Of a stretch of DNA of 64,000 nt, positions 46,041-55,128 are shown in pieces (the first letter of the stretch is position 1; every line of letters begins with the position of its first letter). The position numbers and the translations under genes are program-made. The notes below the pieces were generated by a model. That model saw only the letters and a program-made list of their open reading frames with translations, had not been told where the DNA came from and searched no databases. The stretch is from Natronorubrum texcoconense (GTDB taxonomy: Archaea; Halobacteriota; Halobacteria; Halobacteriales; Natrialbaceae): assembly GCF_900100335.1 (NCBI RefSeq), contig NZ_FNFE01000007.1:1-64000 (forward strand), in the 5' to 3' direction.

Positions 46041-46283
46041 TCACCCCCGCATCTCGGCGTCGACGGCGGTTCGAACGGTCCGAGCGACGCCGAGCATCGC
46101 GATGAAACAGCCGGCGACGACGAGCGCGACGAACAGGAAGATCCCGATACCGACCGCGCCGACGTTGGAGTAGGCGAGCAGCGGCGAGGCGACCTGATAG
46201 CCCAGATAGACGATAACGATGCCCGCGGAAACGTGCAGCGACGCCCGCCAGTACGCGCCGTACTCTTCCGGTGAGAGTTCCAT
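46041..46283 (-). CDS. Small two-span membrane protein
   Basis: 80 residues from ATG 46283 (MELSPEEYGAYWRASLHVSAG). Two hydrophobic spans are visible, about 17-37 (VSAGIVIVYLGYQVASPLLAY) and 42-65 (VGAVGIGIFLFVALVVAGCFIAML), then a short basic/acidic tail ending EMRG. The function is unknown; I recall similar small proteins in other haloarchaea. It lies between truA and the NifU-domain gene on the same strand. The longer upstream start (46352) overlaps truA and is unlikely. Confidence 0.72.
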   Translation of the reverse strand: MELSPEEYGAYWRASLHVSAGIVIVYLGYQVASPLLAYSNVGAVGIGIFLFVALVVAGCFIAMLGVARTVRTAVDAEMRG

Positions 46284-46348
46284 GCTCCGAGGTGTCTTCC
46301 TCGACACAAAAAGGCTCGTCAAGGGACCGGGTACCGTCGGTCGTCGAC

Positions 46349-47206
46349 TCATCGGACGCCGTCGGCGATCTGCCCCGCCACGCGCGAACCCGTCCGGCGG
46401 TCGATCCGTCGCCGCTCGAAGATCGCTCGAGCGCTCGCAGCCGCCTCCTCGTCCACCGCGAACTCGAGGTCGGGGTAGTCGACCGCGGCCAACACGAGCG
46501 GTTCGGGAGGCGCGGGCGCGATTCCCTCGTGACCCGGCAGCGGGTCGGAACCGAACGTGCGGTCGATCTTCGCGAGCGGCTCCGCCCCGGTGGCGACGTC
46601 GCGGGCCAGCGAGACGAGCCGCCGGACGAGTTCGCGGGCGAAGCCGCTCGCGGTGACCGTCACGACGAGATAGTCGCCGTCGCGGGACGCCTCGAGCGTC
46701 GGCGCGCGCTCGGTGTTGTGGTCGTCCGGCGTGAGGTTGTGGAAATCGTGACTGCCCGAGAGCGCCTCGCAGGCGGCGCGGAACCGAGCGTCGTCGACGG
46801 CGTGTTCGCCCGCGATTCCGGCCGTATCGCCGGCGTCGGCTAGATTCGGCGGCGCATACAGGTGGTACGTGTACGTCCGACTGGCTGCATCGTGGGTCGC
46901 GTGAAAAGCCTCGGACGCGTCACCGGCCGCCCACGCCCGAATATCGGCGGGGAGTTCGGCGTTGAACGCCCGCGGCGTGAGCCACTCCGGGACCGCGAGC
47001 GCCACCGTCTGGGCGAGCGCGGAGACGCCGGCGTCGGTCCGGCCCGCCGCGGCGTAGCCGTCGGGTTTGTCGGCGTCCGAGGCGAGAGCTCCGAGACCGC
47101 GCAGGGCGTCGAATACCGCATCCTCGACGGTGGGTACGTCGGGCTGGCGCTGAAAGCCGTAGTAGCCGGTTCCGTCGTAGGCGATCCGGAAGGCGCGCGT
47201 CGGCAT
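46349..47206 (-). CDS. truA: tRNA pseudouridine(38-40) synthase
   Basis: 285 residues from ATG 47206 (MPTRAFRIAYDGTGYYGFQRQPD). The catalytic aspartate is D58 in AAAGRTDAGVSALAQ. FNAELPADIRAWAA, SRTYTYHL, GSHDFHNLTPDD and ASGFARELVRRLVSLARDVATG are family blocks. TruA converts uridines 38-40 of the tRNA anticodon arm to pseudouridine. The start was chosen because the upstream 19 residues are non-conserved and arginine-rich. The gene ends 65 bases before the small membrane-protein start. Confidence 0.94.
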   Translation of the reverse strand: MPTRAFRIAYDGTGYYGFQRQPDVPTVEDAVFDALRGLGALASDADKPDGYAAAGRTDAGVSALAQTVALAVPEWLTPRAFNAELPADIRAWAAGDASEAFHATHDAASRTYTYHLYAPPNLADAGDTAGIAGEHAVDDARFRAACEALSGSHDFHNLTPDDHNTERAPTLEASRDGDYLVVTVTASGFARELVRRLVSLARDVATGAEPLAKIDRTFGSDPLPGHEGIAPAPPEPLVLAAVDYPDLEFAVDEEAAASARAIFERRRIDRRTGSRVAGQIADGVR

Positions 47207-47281
47207 CGGCTCGACGGATGGACGCCAGCGTGTTAGGCGCGTCGAACGGCGCCAGCCTGCCATCGCACTCGAGGTGATGTG

Positions 47282-47638
47282 CTATCGCTCCGCCTCCTCG
47301 TCGGTGACATCCCTAATCCAGCTCAGGGCGGCCATCGCCTGCGGGAAGCCGACTGTCGGAATCGCGAGGACGGCGACCTGCTCGAGCGCCTCGGGGTCGT
47401 GGCCCTCCTCGAGTCCACGACGGACGTGCGAGTGGACGGCCCCTTCGGACTGGGCGGCGACTGCGAGGCCGAGTTTGACGAGTCGCTTCGTCTCGTCGTC
47501 GACGGGACCGGCCGCGGAACAGGCTTCGCCAAGGTCGGCGTAAGCGTCCCAGACCTCGGGGTGGCGCTCCGCGAACTGGCCGGCGGTCGACGGCAGCTCT
47601 TCCGTCGGATCGTCGATCTCGTCTGCATCGTTTGCCAT
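47282..47638 (-). CDS. Carboxymuconolactone decarboxylase-like protein without redox cysteines
   Basis: 118 residues from ATG 47638 (MANDADEIDDPTEELPSTAGQFAERHPEVWDAYADLGEACSAAG). DETKRLVKLGLAVAAQSEGAVHSHVRRGLEEGHDPEALEQVAVLAIPTVGFPQAMAALSW is the AhpD/CMD fold. The CxxC that makes AhpD members redox-active is absent (EGAVHSHV instead), so this is a gamma-CMD-type protein of unknown substrate. It lies divergent from the nucleoside hydrolase gene, with 140 bases between them. Confidence 0.87.
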   Translation of the reverse strand: MANDADEIDDPTEELPSTAGQFAERHPEVWDAYADLGEACSAAGPVDDETKRLVKLGLAVAAQSEGAVHSHVRRGLEEGHDPEALEQVAVLAIPTVGFPQAMAALSWIRDVTDEEAER

Positions 47639-47778
47639 GCTCGTTCGCGTCGTCTTTCCGGACGGGAATAAGCCCGGGTGGGAGTTGCCAGTCGACGGGA
47701 ACGAATACCTCGCAAGCGGCGGTTTCGGTCGGCAGTCTCTCCCCGGCGTTTTATGCCCGTCAGGTTCCGAGAGTCCCC

Positions 47779-48750
47779 ATGAGCCGCCCACTGCTGGTCG
47801 ATACGGATCCCGGCTGCGACGACGCCGTGGCCATACTAACCGCCCTCGAGCGCGCCGATCTCGAGGTCGTCGGACTGACCACCGTCCACGGCAACGCGCC
47901 GGTTTCGGAGACGACCGAGAACGCCAGGTCGATTCTCGAACTCGTCGATCGCACGGACGTGCCCGTCGCGAAGGGCGCCGATCGACCGCTGACCGTCCCG
48001 CTCCGGACGGCCGAACACATCCACGGCGAGGGCGGGATCCGCGGCGACTTGCCGACGCCGACGGCTGCGAGCCGGCCCGTGGACGTCCACGCCGCGCAGT
48101 TCATCGTCGAGCAGGCTCGAGCGCACGCGGGAGAGCTGACGCTCGCCGCGATCGGGCCGCTGACGAACGTCGCGCTCGCACACGCGATGGAACCGGACTT
48201 GCCCGACCTGCTCGACGAACTCGTCGTCATGGGCGGGGCCGCGTTCAGTTCGGGCAACGTGACGCCGCTGGCCGAGGCCAACTTCCACACCGATCCCCAC
48301 GCCGCCCACCGGGTCGTTCGGGACTGTTCGCCCACGCTCGTCGGCCTCGACGTCACGGCCGACGCCGCCGTTCCGCCGGCGGAAATCGAGTCGCTTCCGC
48401 GAGACGACTCGCTGGGACGGGCCGTCCGCGAGTGGCTCACCTACTACGGCGACGAGCAACTCGAGCAGTACGGGATCGAATCGGCCGCGATTCACGATGC
48501 CCTCGTGATCGCGGCCATCGTCGACGACGGCGTACTGGAGACCGAGCGCTATCCGATGGAGGTCGGAATCGACTCCGACATCGCTCGCGGAGCGCTGGTC
48601 TGCGATCGGAACGACGTGAGGGGTGAGCAGCCGAACGGCTCGGTCGCCCTCGAGGCCGACTACGAGCGGTTTCGGGAGATCGTGACCGAGTCGCTCGAGC
48701 GATCTCTCGACGGACCCGAGGCGAAACCGAGCGAGGACTCCGTCGCGTGA
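47779..48750 (+). CDS. Nucleoside N-ribohydrolase (IUNH family)
   Basis: 323 residues from ATG 47779 (MSRPLLVDTDPGCDDAVAIL). The calcium site DTDPGCDDA (residues 8-16), VHGNAPVSETTENA, IGPLTNVALA, VVMGGAAFSSGNVTPLAEANFHTDPHAAHRV and the late HDALVIA (histidine/aspartate) are family signatures. It splits ribonucleosides into base and ribose. The adjacent ribokinase gene, convergent with only a 37-base gap, would phosphorylate the released ribose, making a compact salvage/catabolic pair. Base preference cannot be decided. Confidence 0.93.
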   Translation: MSRPLLVDTDPGCDDAVAILTALERADLEVVGLTTVHGNAPVSETTENARSILELVDRTDVPVAKGADRPLTVPLRTAEHIHGEGGIRGDLPTPTAASRPVDVHAAQFIVEQARAHAGELTLAAIGPLTNVALAHAMEPDLPDLLDELVVMGGAAFSSGNVTPLAEANFHTDPHAAHRVVRDCSPTLVGLDVTADAAVPPAEIESLPRDDSLGRAVREWLTYYGDEQLEQYGIESAAIHDALVIAAIVDDGVLETERYPMEVGIDSDIARGALVCDRNDVRGEQPNGSVALEADYERFREIVTESLERSLDGPEAKPSEDSVA

Positions 48751-48787
48751 GAGAACGGGGCGCCGTCGGTGACGCCGATGTTGACGG

Positions 48788-49747
48788 TCAACCGTCCCCG
48801 GGCCTACGTTCGAGGACTTTCTCGACCGTCTCGCGGTCTGGAATCGCGTGCTGGACGCCTTCCGCCTCGGTCGCCAGCGAGCCAGCGACGGTCGCAGCCT
48901 CGAGCGCTCGCTCGAGCCCCGCTCCCGCACCCACCAGCGCTGCGAGGTAGCCACAGAAGGCGTCGCCCGCACCGGTCGTGTCGACCGGTTCGACGACGGG
49001 CGGCGTGACCTGATATTCGACGGCACCGGTCGCGACGACGTCGTCGGCTCCCTGCGTTCGGACCATCGTCCCGTCGAACGCCGCGAGTTCCTCCTCGAGC
49101 GCCGCGTGCTCGGTTTCGTTGACGACGACGATATCGACGGCCGAACGCGAACAGAGCGGTCCGGCTCCCTCGGCCGGAGCCGGGTTGAACACCACCGTCG
49201 GACGGGTGGGCTCGTCCTCGAGGCGCTCGAGCAGCCGATCCGCCGCGGTGACGGGAATCTCGTTCTGCAAGAGGACCGCGTCAGCCGTCCGAATCCGTTC
49301 GACGTGGCGGTCGACGTACGCCCCGTCGACCGCGTCGTTCGCCCCGCCGACGATCGCGATCCACGACTCGCCGGCGTCGTCGACGAACACGTACGCTTTG
49401 CCCGTCTCGCGATCGGCGACGATCGCCACGTGGTCGACGTCGACGCCGCGGTCGGCGAGCGTCTCGAGCACGCCGAACTCGGCCTCGTCGGCCCCGACGC
49501 AGCCGAAGAACGCGGCCTCGGCGCCGGCGCGAGCCGCCGCAACCGCCTGATTTGCACCCTTGCCGCCGACGACGTTCTCGTAGCGTTCGGCCTCGAGGGT
49601 CGGCAGGTCGGGGCTGCAGTCGATCCGAACGGTCTCGCCGGCCGCCGGAAACCAGTCGTATCGTGTCTCGAGGTCGCGGATTCGGTCGGCCGGCAGGTAC
49701 CGGGTCCGGTCGACGTTAGCGCTGCCCAGACTCACGACGTCGGTCAT
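48788..49747 (-). CDS. rbsK: Ribokinase-like PfkB-family sugar kinase
   Basis: 319 residues. VVSLGSANVDRTRYLPADRI at the start, VVGGKGANQAVAAARAGAEAAFFGCVGADEAEF (substrate-site GGKGANQA), FNPAPAEG and the catalytic DTTGAGDAFCGYLAAL near 255-270 all match ribokinases. It phosphorylates ribose or another pentose/nucleoside with ATP. Convergent with the nucleoside hydrolase gene. The symbol assumes ribose as substrate; other PfkB substrates are possible. Confidence 0.88.
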   Translation of the reverse strand: MTDVVSLGSANVDRTRYLPADRIRDLETRYDWFPAAGETVRIDCSPDLPTLEAERYENVVGGKGANQAVAAARAGAEAAFFGCVGADEAEFGVLETLADRGVDVDHVAIVADRETGKAYVFVDDAGESWIAIVGGANDAVDGAYVDRHVERIRTADAVLLQNEIPVTAADRLLERLEDEPTRPTVVFNPAPAEGAGPLCSRSAVDIVVVNETEHAALEEELAAFDGTMVRTQGADDVVATGAVEYQVTPPVVEPVDTTGAGDAFCGYLAALVGAGAGLERALEAATVAGSLATEAEGVQHAIPDRETVEKVLERRPGDG

Positions 49748-49806
49748 TCGTGCCGTAGCTTCGATCGCGGGGGTATTAATCCGGTCGTCAGCCGACGCTC
49801 GGCTGC

Positions 49807-49887
49807 CCCGCTCGCCGGCCGGCTTTTGGGTGTCCCGGTCGTTGGCCGGTCTTCGGGTGTCCCGGCCATCGATCGGCTTTCGGGTAC
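49807..49887. repeat. 27-bp tandem repeat, three units
   Basis: Three 27-base units (49807-49833, 49834-49860, 49861-49887) share CCCG..C...GGCCGG.TTTCGGGTGT, with several differences in the third. It fills the gap between the ribokinase gene and the end of the downstream-transcribed sulfatase gene. On the minus strand an out-of-phase frame would read PGHPKTGQR-like repeats, which is not a gene. Confidence 0.75.
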
Positions 49888-49921
49888 CTCGAGCGCCGGC
49901 CCAGGCCGTGGCCCGTCCGCG

Positions 49922-51301
49922 TCAGTTCCGCGTCGCCTCCCGGTCGTCTTCGCGTCGCGGATGGACCGTCTCCCAGTCGTTGGGCAGGACCGGTCCCTCG
50001 AGCAGGGGATCGTCGGTCTCGGCCATCCAGTCGAGTAACTCGTCGCGGAGCCGGTCGCGAACGGCCTCGACGGCCGGGTCGTCGGGTTCGTCGTCCGCGA
50101 GGTTCTCCTGCTCGAGCGGGTCGGCCTCCAGATCGTACAGTTCCTCGTACGCTCGCTGCTCGCCGTAGTACTCCTCTTGGACCTCGCGGCCGGCCTCGCT
50201 GGCGTAGATATCCGTCGTCATGTAGACCGCGGGTAAGTGCCAGAAGTTCCGGATGTACTTCCAGCGCTCCGTGCGGATCGCCCGGATCGGGTTGTACCGA
50301 TCGTGCCAGGTCATCCCGGCGAAGAGTCGGTCGCGCGACTCGTACGCGGATTCGCCGTCGCGCAGTAGCGGCGCGAAACTCCGGCCGGCGAGCCGGTTCG
50401 GATCGGGCATCGACGCCCCCGCGACCTCGAGCAGCGTCGCGAAGACGTCGACGTTGCTCACGAGGTCGTCGACGACCCGACCGGACTCGAGGACGCCGGG
50501 CTGGCGCATCAGAAGAGCGCCCTCGATGCCGGCGTCGAAGCAGGTTCCCTTCGCTCGCGGCATCGCCAGCCCGTGTTCGGTCGTGAAGACAACGAGGGTG
50601 TCCTCGGTGAGACCCGCCTCGTCTACGGCCTCGCAGATTCGCCCGACGCCGTCGTCGATCGCGCCGAGCATCCCCTGCATCTCGGCGATATCCGACCGGA
50701 TGCCGGGTCGATCGGGGAGGAACTCGAGCGGTTCGACCGCGTCGGGATCCGGCGTCTCGTAGCGGTCGCCCTCGAAGCCGAAGCCGCCGTTCTCCTCGAC
50801 TCGGTGGAGCTCGAAGAAGCCGACCGAGGCGAAGAAGGGGTCGTCGTGGTCGCCCGCCTCGAGCATCCCGGCGACGTCGTCGGCGACGTCTCGAGCGCGG
50901 GCCGTCTCGTGGACCGAGGGCGGTGCGTCCGCCGTCAGCGGCTCGTCGCTGTGGATTCGATCGTAGCCGAGCCGGTCCGGATATTCGGTGAGATGCTGGA
51001 GGCCGAACAGGTGCGTTTCGTAGCCGGCCTCCGCCAGCAGTTCGGGCAACAGTCGCTCGTCGGGACCGAGCTCCCAGTTCCCGTGGGCCAACCCGAGCAT
51101 CCCGTTCTGGTGGGGATGACGGCCGGTCATGAGACTCGATCGGCTGGGCGAACACTGTGGAGCCGTCACGAAGTGGCGATCGAACCGGACGCCGTCGTCG
51201 GCGAGGGCGTCGATGTTCGGCGTGTCGACGGCCGCACCGTAACAGCCCGCGTACGTCCCCAGATCGTGGCAGTGGACGAGAACGATGTTGGGTGAGACCA
51301 T
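49922..51301 (-). CDS. Sulfatase with CSPSR formylglycine motif
   Basis: 459 residues from ATG 51301 (MVSPNIVLVHCHDLGTYAGCYG); a longer frame to 51400 has an unlikely N-terminus. The catalytic Cys50 lies in APQCSPSRSSLMTGRHPHQNGMLG, the CxPSR box in which cysteine becomes formylglycine. Metal-site segments are CHDLG and TTEHGLAMPRAKGTCFDAG, with WKYIRNFW and YELYDLEADPLEQENL typical of heparan N-sulfatase-like arylsulfatases. There is no signal peptide, so it is cytosolic unless exported otherwise. No formylglycine-generating enzyme is encoded in the window. Confidence 0.92.
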   Translation of the reverse strand: MVSPNIVLVHCHDLGTYAGCYGAAVDTPNIDALADDGVRFDRHFVTAPQCSPSRSSLMTGRHPHQNGMLGLAHGNWELGPDERLLPELLAEAGYETHLFGLQHLTEYPDRLGYDRIHSDEPLTADAPPSVHETARARDVADDVAGMLEAGDHDDPFFASVGFFELHRVEENGGFGFEGDRYETPDPDAVEPLEFLPDRPGIRSDIAEMQGMLGAIDDGVGRICEAVDEAGLTEDTLVVFTTEHGLAMPRAKGTCFDAGIEGALLMRQPGVLESGRVVDDLVSNVDVFATLLEVAGASMPDPNRLAGRSFAPLLRDGESAYESRDRLFAGMTWHDRYNPIRAIRTERWKYIRNFWHLPAVYMTTDIYASEAGREVQEEYYGEQRAYEELYDLEADPLEQENLADDEPDDPAVEAVRDRLRDELLDWMAETDDPLLEGPVLPNDWETVHPRREDDREATRN

Positions 51302-51466
51302 GGCCGTGGTGTATGGGAACGAGCCGAGTAAGCGTTCGGACTGCAACAGCCGCGAGATCGGGTCTCGACGGCGAATATCGAGGATATGGATACATTCCAA
51401 TATCGTGAACCACCTGCATACTCCGGGGCGGTGACCTTCCCTGCGAGGGGCGGAGCTGTACCAACC

Positions 51467-52978
51467 ATGGCGGACTCTACCGAATCCGATGCGGCCTCGA
51501 GTAACGAGCGTGACTCGGAGTCACATTCCACCGTGCGGAACGTCGTTCTGGTCGTTCTCGACACCGCTCGAGCGAAGAGCAGCGGGCCGAAGACGAGCCC
51601 GACGTTGACTCGCCTCGCAGACGAGGGAACCGCCTTCACCAACGCCTTCGCGACGGCGCCGTGGACGCTCCCCTCCCACGCGTCGATGTTTACCGGCACC
51701 TACTCCTCCGAACACGGGACCCACGGCGGTCACACCTACCTCGACGAGGGGTTGCGAACCCTCGCCGAATCGTTCGCCGATTCCGGATACGAAACGATCG
51801 GCGTCTCGAACAACACCTGGATCACCGAGGAGTTCGGCTTCGATCGGGGCTTCGACGAACTCCGAAAGGGCTGGCAGTACATCCAGTCCGACGCGGACAT
51901 GGGGGCCGTCGTCCGCGGCGAGGACCTTCGCGAAAAGCTCGACGCGACCCGAAATCGACTCTTCGACGGCAACCCGGTGGTCAACGCGGCGAACATCCTC
52001 TACAGCGAAGTGCTCCAGCCGGCCGGCGACGACGGCTCCGACCGATCGACGACCTGGGTCGCGAACTGGCTCGCCGAGCGCGACGCCGACGATCCGTTCT
52101 TCCTGTTCTGTAACTTCATCGAACCCCACGTCGAGTACGACCCGCCGCGGGAGTACGCCGAACGATTCCTCCCCGAGGGCGCGAGCTACGAGGAGGCGGC
52201 CGCGATCCGACAGGACCCCCGCGCGTTCGACTGCGAGGACTACGAGCTCACCGACCGCGACTTCGCCCTCCTCCGCGGACTCTACCGGGCCGAACTCGCT
52301 TACGTCGACGATCAGCTCGGCCAACTCCGGACCGCGCTCGAGGAGAGCGGCGAGTGGGAGGACACCCTCTTCGTCGTCTGCGGCGACCACGGCGAACACA
52401 TCGGCGAGCACGGTTTCTTCGGTCACCAGTACAACCTCTACGACACCCTGATCAACGTCCCGCTCGTGTTCCACGGCGGCCCCTTCACCGACGGCGGCGA
52501 ACGCGACGACCTCGTCCAGTTGCTCGACCTCCCCGCCACGCTGCTCGAGACCGCAGGCATCGACGACCCCGAACTGCTCGAGCAGGGCTCGAGTCGCTCG
52601 CTCCACCCCGATTCGACGGCGCCGCCGCGGGACGCCGTCTTCGCCGAGTACGTCGCCCCGCAGCCCTCGATCGAGCGCCTCGAGGCCCGTTTCGGCGACA
52701 TCCCCGACCGCGTCCGCGAGTACGACCGTCGGCTTCGCGCGGTTCGGACGCGGGAGTACAAGTACGTCCGCGGCGACGACGGCTTCGAGCGCCTCCACGA
52801 CGTCACGACCGATCCGAACGAGCGCGACGATATCGCGGCCGAGGAGCCCGAGCAGGTTCGGACGCTCCAGCGTCGGCTCGAGGAGCAGTTCGAACCGCTC
52901 GAGGACGCCGACGCGACGGGTACGGTGGAGATGCGCGAGGGGACCAAAGAACGGCTGGCGGATCTGGGGTACCTCTGA
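51467..52978 (+). CDS. Sulfatase/alkaline-phosphatase-superfamily hydrolase with Thr nucleophile
   Basis: 503 residues from ATG 51467 (MADSTESDAASSNERD). The core runs NVVLVVLDTARAKSSGP, FATAPWTLPSHASMFTGTYSSEHGTHG, FLFCNFIEPHVEYDPP, VVCGDHGEHIGEHGFFGHQYNLYDTLINVPLVF and LFERL-like REYKYVRGDDGFERLHDVTTDPNERDDI. The CxPSR box reads T67-LPSH, so the nucleophile is probably threonine, as in many archaeal members and in phosphoethanolamine transferases; sulfatase, phosphodiesterase or transferase activity are all possible. It is divergent from the cysteine-type sulfatase gene, sharing a 165-base promoter region. Confidence 0.88.
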   Translation: MADSTESDAASSNERDSESHSTVRNVVLVVLDTARAKSSGPKTSPTLTRLADEGTAFTNAFATAPWTLPSHASMFTGTYSSEHGTHGGHTYLDEGLRTLAESFADSGYETIGVSNNTWITEEFGFDRGFDELRKGWQYIQSDADMGAVVRGEDLREKLDATRNRLFDGNPVVNAANILYSEVLQPAGDDGSDRSTTWVANWLAERDADDPFFLFCNFIEPHVEYDPPREYAERFLPEGASYEEAAAIRQDPRAFDCEDYELTDRDFALLRGLYRAELAYVDDQLGQLRTALEESGEWEDTLFVVCGDHGEHIGEHGFFGHQYNLYDTLINVPLVFHGGPFTDGGERDDLVQLLDLPATLLETAGIDDPELLEQGSSRSLHPDSTAPPRDAVFAEYVAPQPSIERLEARFGDIPDRVREYDRRLRAVRTREYKYVRGDDGFERLHDVTTDPNERDDIAAEEPEQVRTLQRRLEEQFEPLEDADATGTVEMREGTKERLADLGYL

Positions 52979-53058
52979 GCGGCGGCGAGAACGGCCACCT
53001 ATCAAACCGATATCTGTGCACGCGGGTCGACTTCCGTCTGCCTTCGATACGTGGCTGC

Positions 53059-53349
53059 ATGCCCTCCGCCACGCACACGACAACGCAGTTTCCGACTCGA
53101 GCGGTCCACGACCGATCGACCGGGCGGCTGACCGTCGTCGTCGATGCACTTCCGGCCCCCGTCGACGACATTACGGTCACCGCCAGTTCGACGCGCGTCT
53201 ACCTCCGAATCGAACAGGAAGACACCACCTTCGAGCGGGTCGTCTCCCCGCCGGTCCGCCTGGAGGAGTTCACCGACGACCGCGAGGCCGTCTACAACAA
53301 CGGCGTGCTCACCGTCACGGTCGGGACGGAACGGCGATACGGGCACTGA
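53059..53349 (+). CDS. Hsp20-like small protein
   Basis: 96 residues from ATG 53059 (MPSATHTTTQFPTRAVHDRSTGRLTVVVDALP). The beta-strand pattern LTVVVDALPAPVDDITVTASSTRVYLRIEQ and the end EAVYNNGVLTVTVGT resemble the core of alpha-crystallin/Hsp20 domains (a GVLTV-like last strand). It lacks the usual N- and C-terminal oligomerisation extensions, so it may be a small relative of unknown function rather than a full chaperone. It lies 80 bases after the Thr-type sulfatase gene. Confidence 0.68.
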   Translation: MPSATHTTTQFPTRAVHDRSTGRLTVVVDALPAPVDDITVTASSTRVYLRIEQEDTTFERVVSPPVRLEEFTDDREAVYNNGVLTVTVGTERRYGH

Positions 53350-53480
53350 GTCAGCCGCTCCGTTCGCCCGAGTGGGTGTGCCTGCAATGAGCTTTTGCCC
53401 GGGGATCCGATACACTCGAGCCACGAGTTTCGTCTCCCGTCTCGAGTCCGAATCACTCGGGAGAGCCACAACGCCACCCG

Positions 53481-55082
53481 ATGACCACACACGACGCATC
53501 CGCTGACGCGAACGGCTTCGTTCGGTTCTTTCGCAACTACACGAAGACGTGGATTCACGCCGTCGCGACGGCCGGGTTGACCGCGTTCGGGACGCTGACC
53601 ATCGTCCACCGCTGGTTCGCCGCGCTCGCGATCGCGTCCTATCTCGTCCCGCCGATCGCGCTCTATCTCCGGCACGGGCGGGCGCGCCCGCGAGAGGATT
53701 CGGCGTCAGTTGCGGACTCGAGCGACGGGAGCAGTTCCTCGAGCGGCGACGAGCGTGAGAGCGGGAGCGTCGCCGAGAGCGGTCAGTCGGGCGAGTCGGA
53801 ACACGCCGGCGCTCGAGCATCGGCACAAGAAACGACGACGAACGAGTCTACGGCAAACACGCCGGACGCCGCTGCGGACGCCTCTTCGAGCGAGACGGCC
53901 GGAACGGAACCGAACACGACAGTCGAGCGACGCTCCACGGCAGGGTCGGGCGGCGACGAAGCCGGTGGGGCGGCGCTCGAGCACGCCGATTCCGTGAACG
54001 GAGACGCTGCCGAACCAGCGAGGAGCGACGCGGCAGTCGACGAGGAGCCAACGGAGGCCGGCACCACTCGAGACCAGTCGACAGTCGACGAGTCGACGGG
54101 AGCATCGGCGGAGACCCAGCCCGAGTGGAACGCCGTCGACGTTCCAACGGATGCGACGCTGCGTGACGCGACCGTTTCGAGCAGCGGCGGCTACGCGGTC
54201 GGTGACGGCGGCACGGTCCTCGCTGATAGCGGGAACGGAGAAAGCGGCGGAAACGGCGAAAGCGCCGATACCGGCGGAAACGGCAAAAGCGCCGATACCG
54301 GCGGAAACGGAGAAAACGGCGACGGAGACGAGTGGCGCGTTCTCCTCGAGGACGGTCCCACCGCCGGCGGCAACGACCTCCGAGGGGTCGACACGACGAG
54401 CGACGGCGGCGCGGTCTGGGTCGCGGGCGACAGCGGCTCGCTGGGACGAATCGACGACGAGACCGGCCGCCACGTGGACTACACGGCCCCCGATGATATC
54501 ACCGACAACTGGCTGGGCGTCGCCGTCGCCGGCGAGAGCGGCGCGGAGACGATCCTCCTGATCAACGGCTCCGGAGCCGTCCTCCGCGGGCGGTACCGCG
54601 GCGACGCCCTCGAGTGGACCGGCCCAGAGAAACCCGGCAGCGGCTCAAGTCTGAGCGGCGTCGCGCTCCTCGAGGACGGCGTCGGCTACTGCTGTGACAC
54701 CAACGACGGCGTCTTCGAGACGACCGACGGCGGCGAGTCGTTCGAGCGGGTGGGACTCGAGGGAGCCGACGGGACGCTCACCGACGTCGCGACGACGGGA
54801 GAGGGCGAGTGTCTGGTGGCCGCGGACGACGGCGTCGTCCACCGCTACGACGGCCCGACGTGGACGCCCGAGCGCGTCGCCGACCGGGCAGCGTCTGGAA
54901 TCGCCCGCCACGACGAACGCGTCACGGTGTGTACCGACGACGCAGTGTACGAACGGGCCGGCCCGACCGGGGACTGGGAGCGGTTCGACGTCGACGCGTC
55001 CGGCCCGCTGCTGGGGGTCTCGATCGACGGCGCTCGAGGGGTCGCGGTCGGCGAGAACGGCACCTTCGTCGAGCGAAGCTGA
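53481..55082 (+). CDS. Membrane protein with acidic repeat linker and beta-propeller domain
   Basis: 533 residues. The N-terminus (about 24-62, WIHAVATAGLTAFGTLTIVH and WFAALAIASYLVPPIAL) makes two short spans. It is followed by a long Ser/Glu/Ala/Gly low-complexity linker (about 70-290), including the GGNGESADT repeat encoded by 54246-54320. The last 240 residues form propeller blades of the YCF48/BNR kind (LRGVDTTSDGGAVWVAGDSG, GVYETTDGG-like DGVFETTDGGESFERVGLEG, DGVVHRYDG). The topology puts a propeller on one side of the membrane. No function is assigned. It ends 46 bases before the metal ATPase start, on the same strand, so co-transcription is plausible. Confidence 0.75.
   Translation: MTTHDASADANGFVRFFRNYTKTWIHAVATAGLTAFGTLTIVHRWFAALAIASYLVPPIALYLRHGRARPREDSASVADSSDGSSSSSGDERESGSVAESGQSGESEHAGARASAQETTTNESTANTPDAAADASSSETAGTEPNTTVERRSTAGSGGDEAGGAALEHADSVNGDAAEPARSDAAVDEEPTEAGTTRDQSTVDESTGASAETQPEWNAVDVPTDATLRDATVSSSGGYAVGDGGTVLADSGNGESGGNGESADTGGNGKSADTGGNGENGDGDEWRVLLEDGPTAGGNDLRGVDTTSDGGAVWVAGDSGSLGRIDDETGRHVDYTAPDDITDNWLGVAVAGESGAETILLINGSGAVLRGRYRGDALEWTGPEKPGSGSSLSGVALLEDGVGYCCDTNDGVFETTDGGESFERVGLEGADGTLTDVATTGEGECLVAADDGVVHRYDGPTWTPERVADRAASGIARHDERVTVCTDDAVYERAGPTGDWERFDVDASGPLLGVSIDGARGVAVGENGTFVERS
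54246..54320 (+). repeat. 27-bp in-frame coding tandem repeat
   Basis: Two exact-length units (54246-54272 and 54273-54299) and a partial third (54300-54320) begin GGCGGAAACGG. They encode GGNGESADT, GGNGKSADT and GGNGENG in the linker of the membrane-propeller protein. The units differ by single bases, so copy number probably changes by slippage without breaking the frame. Confidence 0.85.
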
Positions 55083-55128
55083 CGAGCGCTGCGACCACCG
55101 TTATGGTACTCGGCGGCGGAGCGTTCGT

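Noticed and set aside
54694-55128. Upstream extension of the metal ATPase frame
   Set aside because: It lies inside the propeller gene in another frame and is Arg/Ser-rich; the GTG at 55129 begins the recognisable cysteine-rich domain.
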